Positions 5,701 to 8,447 of a stretch of 8,447 nucleotides of DNA are shown here, piece after piece. Source of the DNA: CAYOHP01 sp964403795 [NCBI: uncultured bacterium] (GTDB lineage Bacteria; Muiribacteriota; UBA6191; CAZXTJ01); contig CAYOHP010000210.1 of assembly GCA_964403795.1 (NCBI GenBank), positions 1-8,447 of the forward strand. The letters are read 5' to 3'. The notes under the pieces are model-generated. The model was given only the letters and a program-made list of their open reading frames with translations, was not told where the DNA came from and made no database searches. How positions within the stretch are numbered: the stretch's first letter is position 1; each line of letters opens with the position of its first letter. A program made the translations under genes and the position numbers.

Positions 5701-7534
5701 GGATCTTGCAGGTGCCGACCTCACCTCGGCCGATCTGGCGGGCGCCCGCCTCGACGGGGCCGACCTCTCGAGATCCCGGCTCGATGGCGCCCGCCTCGAC
5801 GGGGCGAGCTTCTCCGGGGCCCGGCTCCAGGGAGCGTCGCTCAAGGGAGCGACCCTGCTGGGGGCGGATTTTTCCAAGGGCGATCTTTCCGACGTCGACC
5901 TCTCGGGGATGGACCTGAACGGGACCCGGTTCGGGGAGGCGAACCTGGCCAGGACCAGGCTCGAAGGTGCCAGCCTCTCGGGAGCCGACCTCTCGGGAGC
6001 CAGACTCGACCCCACCGGGCTCCGCGGGGTGGGCCTGCGCCAGGCCCGCCTCTCCCGGGTCTCGCTCCCGGGAATCGACCTCACCGGCCTGTCGCTCGCC
6101 GGGATCGACCTGGTGGAGGCCCAGCTGGAGGCGGCCCGGTTCGACCGCAGCGACCTCTTGGGCGCCCGACTCCTGCGCGCCCGGCTCGTCGGTGCGGGGT
6201 TCCGGGAGGCGAACCTCTCGGACGCAGCCCTCGAGGGAGCGGACCTCTCCCAGGCCGACCTCTCGGGAGCCACCTTGCTGGGTGCCTCGCTGACGGGGGC
6301 CCGGCTGGCCGGGTGCCGATTCGCCGGGGCCAGGCTCGGGGGGCTGGCGCTCTCCCCCGAGCAGCTCCGGGAGGCCGATCTCGAGGGTGCGGTACTGGCC
6401 GGGCTGGATCTCTCCGGGGCCGATCTCTCGGGGATGAAGCTCTCGGGGGCCGACCTCGCCGGGGTGAACCTCGAGGGCGCCCGACTGGACGGCGCCGACC
6501 TCTCGGGGGTGAAGCTCGCCGGGGCCCGGGTGGCGGGTGCCTCGTTCAAGGGCTGCCGCCTGCGCGGTCTCGATCTCTCGGGCCTCGACCTGGGGGGCCG
6601 GGATCTCTCCGGCGTCGATCTCTCGGGCGCCCGTCTGGACGGTGCCGACCTCCGGGGCACCGACCTCACCGAAGCCGACCTCTCGGGAGCCAGCCTCAAG
6701 GGGGCGCGGCTGGAAGGAGCCAAGGTCGAGGACGCCCGCCTGAAGGGCGCCGACCTCTCCTTCGCCGACCTCACAGGGCTCGACCTGCGAGGCGCTGTGC
6801 TCTCCGGCGGCTCGCTGGCGTCGGCTCGCATGCACCAGGTCCGGCTGGCCGGGGCCAAGCTCATGGACGTGGAGCTCGAGGGCGCCGACCTGACCGGTGC
6901 AGACCTGGCCGGCATGAACCTCGAGGGCCGACTGCTCTCGGGAGTGGTGCTGGTGGACGCCGACCTCTCGGGAGCCAAGCTGGCCGGAGCCGTCCTCAAG
7001 GGGGCACGCCTGACCGGTGCCAAGCTGGCGGGGGTCGACCTGGCGGGTGCCGACCTGGACGGGGCCGACCTCTCCGGCCACGACCTCGAGAAGATGAAGC
7101 TGGACCGGGTCCGGTTCTCCGGGGCGATCCTCAAGGAGGTAAGGCTTCCCCGGTTGGCTCCCCCGGGACTGGTGCTGGCGGGCGCCGACCTGTCGGGAGC
7201 GAAGCTCCCCGGCCTGGACTACCGGATGGTCGACCTCTCGGGGGTGCGCTTCCGGGGCGCCGACCTCTCGGGGGCGATCTTCTCGCTCGCCAACCTCTCG
7301 GGGGCCGACCTCACGGGTGCAGTGGTGACCGGCGCGGACTTCCGCCACCTGGTGCTGGATCGGCCGCTGGTCTTCGGCAAGGAGCTGCCGAAGGGTGCCG
7401 AGACGGTGGCCTACGCCACCAAGCGGGCCGCCGACGGCACCCTGGCATGCTGGTGCGGGAATCGCTTCGATGCCTCGGGAGGGACGGGGCCGAAGCCGTG
7501 TCCGCGCTGCAAGTGCGCGGTGCATGCCAGCTAG
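2750..7534 (+). CDS. Giant pentapeptide-repeat protein with C-terminal zinc-ribbon-like tail
   Basis: This is a 1594-residue protein made almost entirely of pentapeptide repeats (consensus A-D/N-L-x-G, often ADLSG). Pentapeptide-repeat proteins fold as a right-handed quadrilateral beta-helix with four pentads per coil. Residues 1-26 (SPDKAEWVRLLMQEPARFVE) look like a helical N-terminal cap. Central residues (Leu/Phe) then fall every five residues at 29-124, 130-550 and 561-1536, about 301 pentads or 75 coils, near 36 nm at 4.8 angstrom per coil. Register slips by one residue occur only at 125-129 and 551-560. The linker 1537-1565 leads to CWCGNRF...CPRCKC, with Cys at 1567, 1569, 1584, 1587 and 1589, a likely zinc ribbon. 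There is no signal peptide or membrane segment, so it is probably cytoplasmic. Qnr and MfpA, much smaller relatives, bind DNA gyrase as DNA mimics, and other family members sit in type VI secretion loci; neither role is supported here. The gene follows the secreted-protein gene by 74 bases and converges on trxB. The function is unknown; the fold assignment is strong. Confidence 0.95.
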   Translation: MASPDKAEWVRLLMQEPARFVERRAQLRLPLLGLSSLDLSGVELKGATLKRLGLEKTSFQGARIVESHFEMVDLERVDFSGTAFRGVVFEAMGFEGADLSGTSFQEVHFKKCRLPKAAFAGRKLGSSVMFEGCELEAAGFSGSTLEQSAWIGCSLKGTQLRKATLVDCLFRDLDLAQADFAGATFSGCSFEKVVLRGMHAAEARFTDCSFIDCDLTGADLGGIDLSGSSFERTLLVEARLERAGLDRCRVVDCSLAKAKLHQAKVSGGEWIGLDLSGLALKGLVLTGVVLRGTRLDRSVLAEAQFDGCRFEDCSARDADLRGIRMPDADLRGLDLEGADLSGASLKRAMLTGGFPAATRIEGLDLEGARIEARDLRGAVFSGVKLSRVDLSGRDLTGARFEGTDLRQAVLLGAVLREADLRGSRLSLVDLSSVDLSRAALQGAVADDADFSGANLEGADLSGVNLSGADLSGALLSGARFEGARMGGAKLAGAVLSEVDLSGADLTGSDLSGLDLSGLRLARARLAGARFAGARLAGAVLDGADLSGSDAPRAEGFGEASLRGVDLSSTDLSGLALPGIGLVGVRLRDSDLSGVDLSGATLRKVDLSGARMGKARLPGALVSECEFGGIRLEGVDLGEALLRGSRLSESRLVGCRLVGARIEDCAVDGLGFESCDLTRIGFQNLELSGVSLVESDLEDARFEDCSLSGARLVKARLSGAVFRNCRYRGADLTEADLGGAGFDGEHLDGAILHRSRLAGASLSGASLAGADLQGAYLAGATCDARVLAGAEMTGVRLPGADLSGAPWPDARLSGAILDGANLRGAMLVRSDLGAARMERASLANANLESARFDEASLMEADLSGTNLKMASLTGADLEGAKLVGTLATRADFTAAKLKGANLARASLNHADFTSVDLAEVDLSGADLAGANLSEAGLGGARLKDANLAGVSLGKARLAGADLKTARLAGADLSGARLEGFDLAGVDLAGADLTSADLAGARLDGADLSRSRLDGARLDGASFSGARLQGASLKGATLLGADFSKGDLSDVDLSGMDLNGTRFGEANLARTRLEGASLSGADLSGARLDPTGLRGVGLRQARLSRVSLPGIDLTGLSLAGIDLVEAQLEAARFDRSDLLGARLLRARLVGAGFREANLSDAALEGADLSQADLSGATLLGASLTGARLAGCRFAGARLGGLALSPEQLREADLEGAVLAGLDLSGADLSGMKLSGADLAGVNLEGARLDGADLSGVKLAGARVAGASFKGCRLRGLDLSGLDLGGRDLSGVDLSGARLDGADLRGTDLTEADLSGASLKGARLEGAKVEDARLKGADLSFADLTGLDLRGAVLSGGSLASARMHQVRLAGAKLMDVELEGADLTGADLAGMNLEGRLLSGVVLVDADLSGAKLAGAVLKGARLTGAKLAGVDLAGADLDGADLSGHDLEKMKLDRVRFSGAILKEVRLPRLAPPGLVLAGADLSGAKLPGLDYRMVDLSGVRFRGADLSGAIFSLANLSGADLTGAVVTGADFRHLVLDRPLVFGKELPKGAETVAYATKRAADGTLACWCGNRFDASGGTGPKPCPRCKCAVHAS
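2834..7357 (+). repeat. Degenerate 15-base tandem repeat encoding the pentapeptide solenoid
   Basis: The coding DNA is a degenerate 15-base tandem array about 4.5 kb long. The 11-mer GACCTCTCGGG recurs exactly more than 15 times by eye (for example near 3768, 4246, 5147, 5988, 6973 and 7261). Around 5974-6003 two nearly identical 15-base units are adjacent. Conservation is strongest in the later two thirds; the first 700 bases and the stretch 4600-4930 are more diverged. Because the period is a multiple of three with few stop-like words, all other frames also stay open for long stretches, giving many spurious reading frames. Confidence 0.93.
7448..7516 (+). other. Zinc-ribbon-like Cys cluster at the C-terminus of the giant protein
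   Basis: This encodes C-x-C-G-x-x-F, then 14 residues between the second and third cysteines, then C-P-x-C-x-C. Cysteines at residues 1567, 1569, 1584 and 1587 could bind one zinc, with 1589 as an alternative ligand. The arrangement resembles short C-terminal zinc ribbons. It lies outside the solenoid register and is separated from it by about 30 residues without the repeat pattern, so it is probably a separate docking or nucleic-acid/protein-binding tail. Confidence 0.7.
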
Positions 7535-7548
7535 GGCTAGGGTTTGGG
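7535..7548. other. 14-base convergent gap with G-tract, telomere-like sequence
   Basis: The giant-repeat gene and trxB end tail-to-tail with only 14 bases between their stop codons. The junction carries GGG at 7534-7536, 7540-7542 and 7546-7548 plus GG at 7552-7553, each separated by three bases (CTA, TTT, TTA). No hairpin followed by a T-run is present for either strand, so an intrinsic terminator is not seen. The G-tracts could form a G-quadruplex on the plus strand. Whether they do, or affect transcription ends, is unknown. Confidence 0.4.
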
Positions 7549-8447
7549 TTAGGAGTGCCCCTCGGCCTCCAGGAACTTCTCGGCCTCGAGGGCGGCCATG
7601 CAGCCCCAGCCGGCAGCGCTGATCGCCTGGCGGTAGCGGGTGTCGCGGACGTCGCCGGCCGCGAAGATCCCGGGGACCGAGGTCGAGACCTGGCCCTGGA
7701 CCACGATGTAGCCCTGCTCGTCGAGTTCCAGGCCACCCTGCAGGAAGGCCGTGTTGGGCTGGTGGCCGATGGCCATGAAGATCCCGGTCACCGGGAGCTC
7801 GGTGCGCTCGCCGCTCTCCACGTCCTCGAGCACCACGCCCTCGACGCTCTTCTCGCCCCGTACCTCGGCGAGGGTGGAGTTCCAGGCGAACTTGATCTTG
7901 GGGTTGGCCAAGGCCCGCTGCTGCATGATCTTCGAGGCCCGCAGCTTGTCGCGGCGGTGGACCACGGTGACCGAGCGGCAGAACCGGGTGAGGAAGTTGG
8001 CTTCCTCCATGGCGGTGTCGCCGCCACCGACCACGATCACGTCCTGGTTGCGGTAGAAGGCGCCGTCGCAGGTGGCGCAGGCGGTCACGCCACCCCCGCC
8101 CCGCAGGCGCTGGAGGCTGGGGAGATCGAGGTACTTGGCCGAGGCCCCGGTGGCCAGGATCACGCTCCGGGCGGTCAGGGCCTCGGGACCGGCCTGGAGC
8201 CTGAAGGGGCGGGTGGAGGTGTCGAGACGCGAACATGCCTCGAAGAGGACCTTGGTCCCGAAGCGCTCCGCCTGGGCCCGCATGCGGTCCATGAGTTCGG
8301 GACCCTGGATGCCTTCCGGGAAGCCCGGGAAGTTCTCGACCTCGGTGGTGGTGGTGAGCTGGCCGCCCGGCTCGGCCCCTGCCACCACCAGCACCGAGAG
8401 GTCGGCGCGGGAAGCGTAGATGGCGGCGGTGTAGCCGGCGGGTCCGG
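7549..8447 (-). CDS. trxB: Thioredoxin reductase (low-Mr, NADPH-dependent), 5' end cut by right window edge
   Basis: This FAD flavoenzyme reduces thioredoxin with NADPH in the cytoplasm. The visible 299 codons, counting one partial codon, lack about 10-20 N-terminal residues compared with the usual 310-320. The visible start, [20 protein letters not shown], is the rest of the FAD-binding GxGxxG fold. [15 protein letters not shown] follows, typical of bacterial TrxB. The redox-active CATC motif, in the context [15 protein letters not shown], is encoded at 8068-8079. The NADPH-binding segment [17 protein letters not shown] is next to it at about 7990-8035. The C-terminal FAD segment [20 protein letters not shown] is at about 7612-7672. 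The gene ends with TAA (7549-7551). It converges on the giant-repeat gene, so it is transcribed from beyond the right edge. The order of motifs and both cysteines are intact, so it should be active. Confidence 0.97.
   Translation of the reverse strand, partial: GPAGYTAAIYASRADLSVLVVAGAEPGGQLTTTTEVENFPGFPEGIQGPELMDRMRAQAERFGTKVLFEACSRLDTSTRPFRLQAGPEALTARSVILATGASAKYLDLPSLQRLRGGGGVTACATCDGAFYRNQDVIVVGGGDTAMEEANFLTRFCRSVTVVHRRDKLRASKIMQQRALANPKIKFAWNSTLAEVRGEKSVEGVVLEDVESGERTELPVTGIFMAIGHQPNTAFLQGGLELDEQGYIVVQGQVSTSVPGIFAAGDVRDTRYRQAISAAGWGCMAALEAEKFLEAEGHS

Noticed and set aside
2834-7357. CRISPR array or non-coding satellite reading of the repeats
   Set aside because: The units are contiguous, 15 bases long, degenerate at third positions and keep one protein register. 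There are no spacers or fixed direct repeats of CRISPR length.
2750-7534. Qnr/MfpA-like gyrase-protecting DNA mimic
   Set aside because: The family fold is shared, but the protein is about eight times longer, carries many Arg/Lys residues at outward positions together with the Asp, and has a zinc-ribbon-like tail. No quinolone or topoisomerase-inhibitor gene is nearby. It is not excluded, only unsupported.
2750-7534. Type VI secretion-associated pentapeptide effector or adaptor
   Set aside because: Some pentapeptide proteins occur in type VI loci, but no VgrG, DUF2169, Hcp, PAAR or sheath gene is in the window.
5009-8236. 1075-residue open frame on the minus strand, with repeated REVG/AREV-like units
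   Set aside because: It is antisense to the pentapeptide array and crosses into trxB out of frame. The repetition simply mirrors the 15-base period, and it conflicts with the well-supported trxB and pentapeptide frames.

Overview
The window is very GC-rich throughout, with tightly packed genes, and reads as bacterial chromosome. No rRNA, tRNA, CRISPR array, transposase or phage gene is visible. The lineage cannot be fixed from this sequence. The base composition, the Pro/Ala-rich secreted protein and the giant repeat protein would suit Planctomycetota or Myxococcota-like groups, but that is inference only.

Layout from left to right: (1) the N-terminal 406 codons of an ATP-dependent Lon protease on the minus strand, cut by the left edge just after Walker A; (2) a 242-base divergent intergenic region with weak promoter candidates and two small palindromes; (3) a 404-residue secreted protein of unknown function on the plus strand, with a signal peptide, a Pro/Ala linker and a C-terminal globular domain; (4) 74 bases downstream, in the same orientation, a 1594-residue pentapeptide-repeat protein that is the centrepiece of the window; (5) after only 14 bases, the convergent 3' part of a thioredoxin reductase gene (trxB, minus strand), cut by the right edge.

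The giant protein has about 300 pentapeptides (A-D/N-L-x-G type), predicted to form one right-handed quadrilateral beta-helix of about 75 coils and roughly 36 nm. It has a short helical N-terminal cap and a C-terminal Cys-rich zinc-ribbon-like tail. Its register is broken only twice, by one inserted residue each time, and 196 consecutive pentads run without any slip. Its cysteines lie almost only at the inward i-2 position and on only two of the four faces within each Cys-rich block. No signal peptide is visible, so it is predicted to be cytoplasmic. Its function is not known.

Lon and thioredoxin reductase are housekeeping proteostasis and redox genes. Nothing in the sequence proves that they work together with the central pair. 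The secreted-protein gene and the giant-repeat gene are co-directional and could be co-transcribed, but one product is exported and the other appears cytosolic, so a joint pathway is not established.
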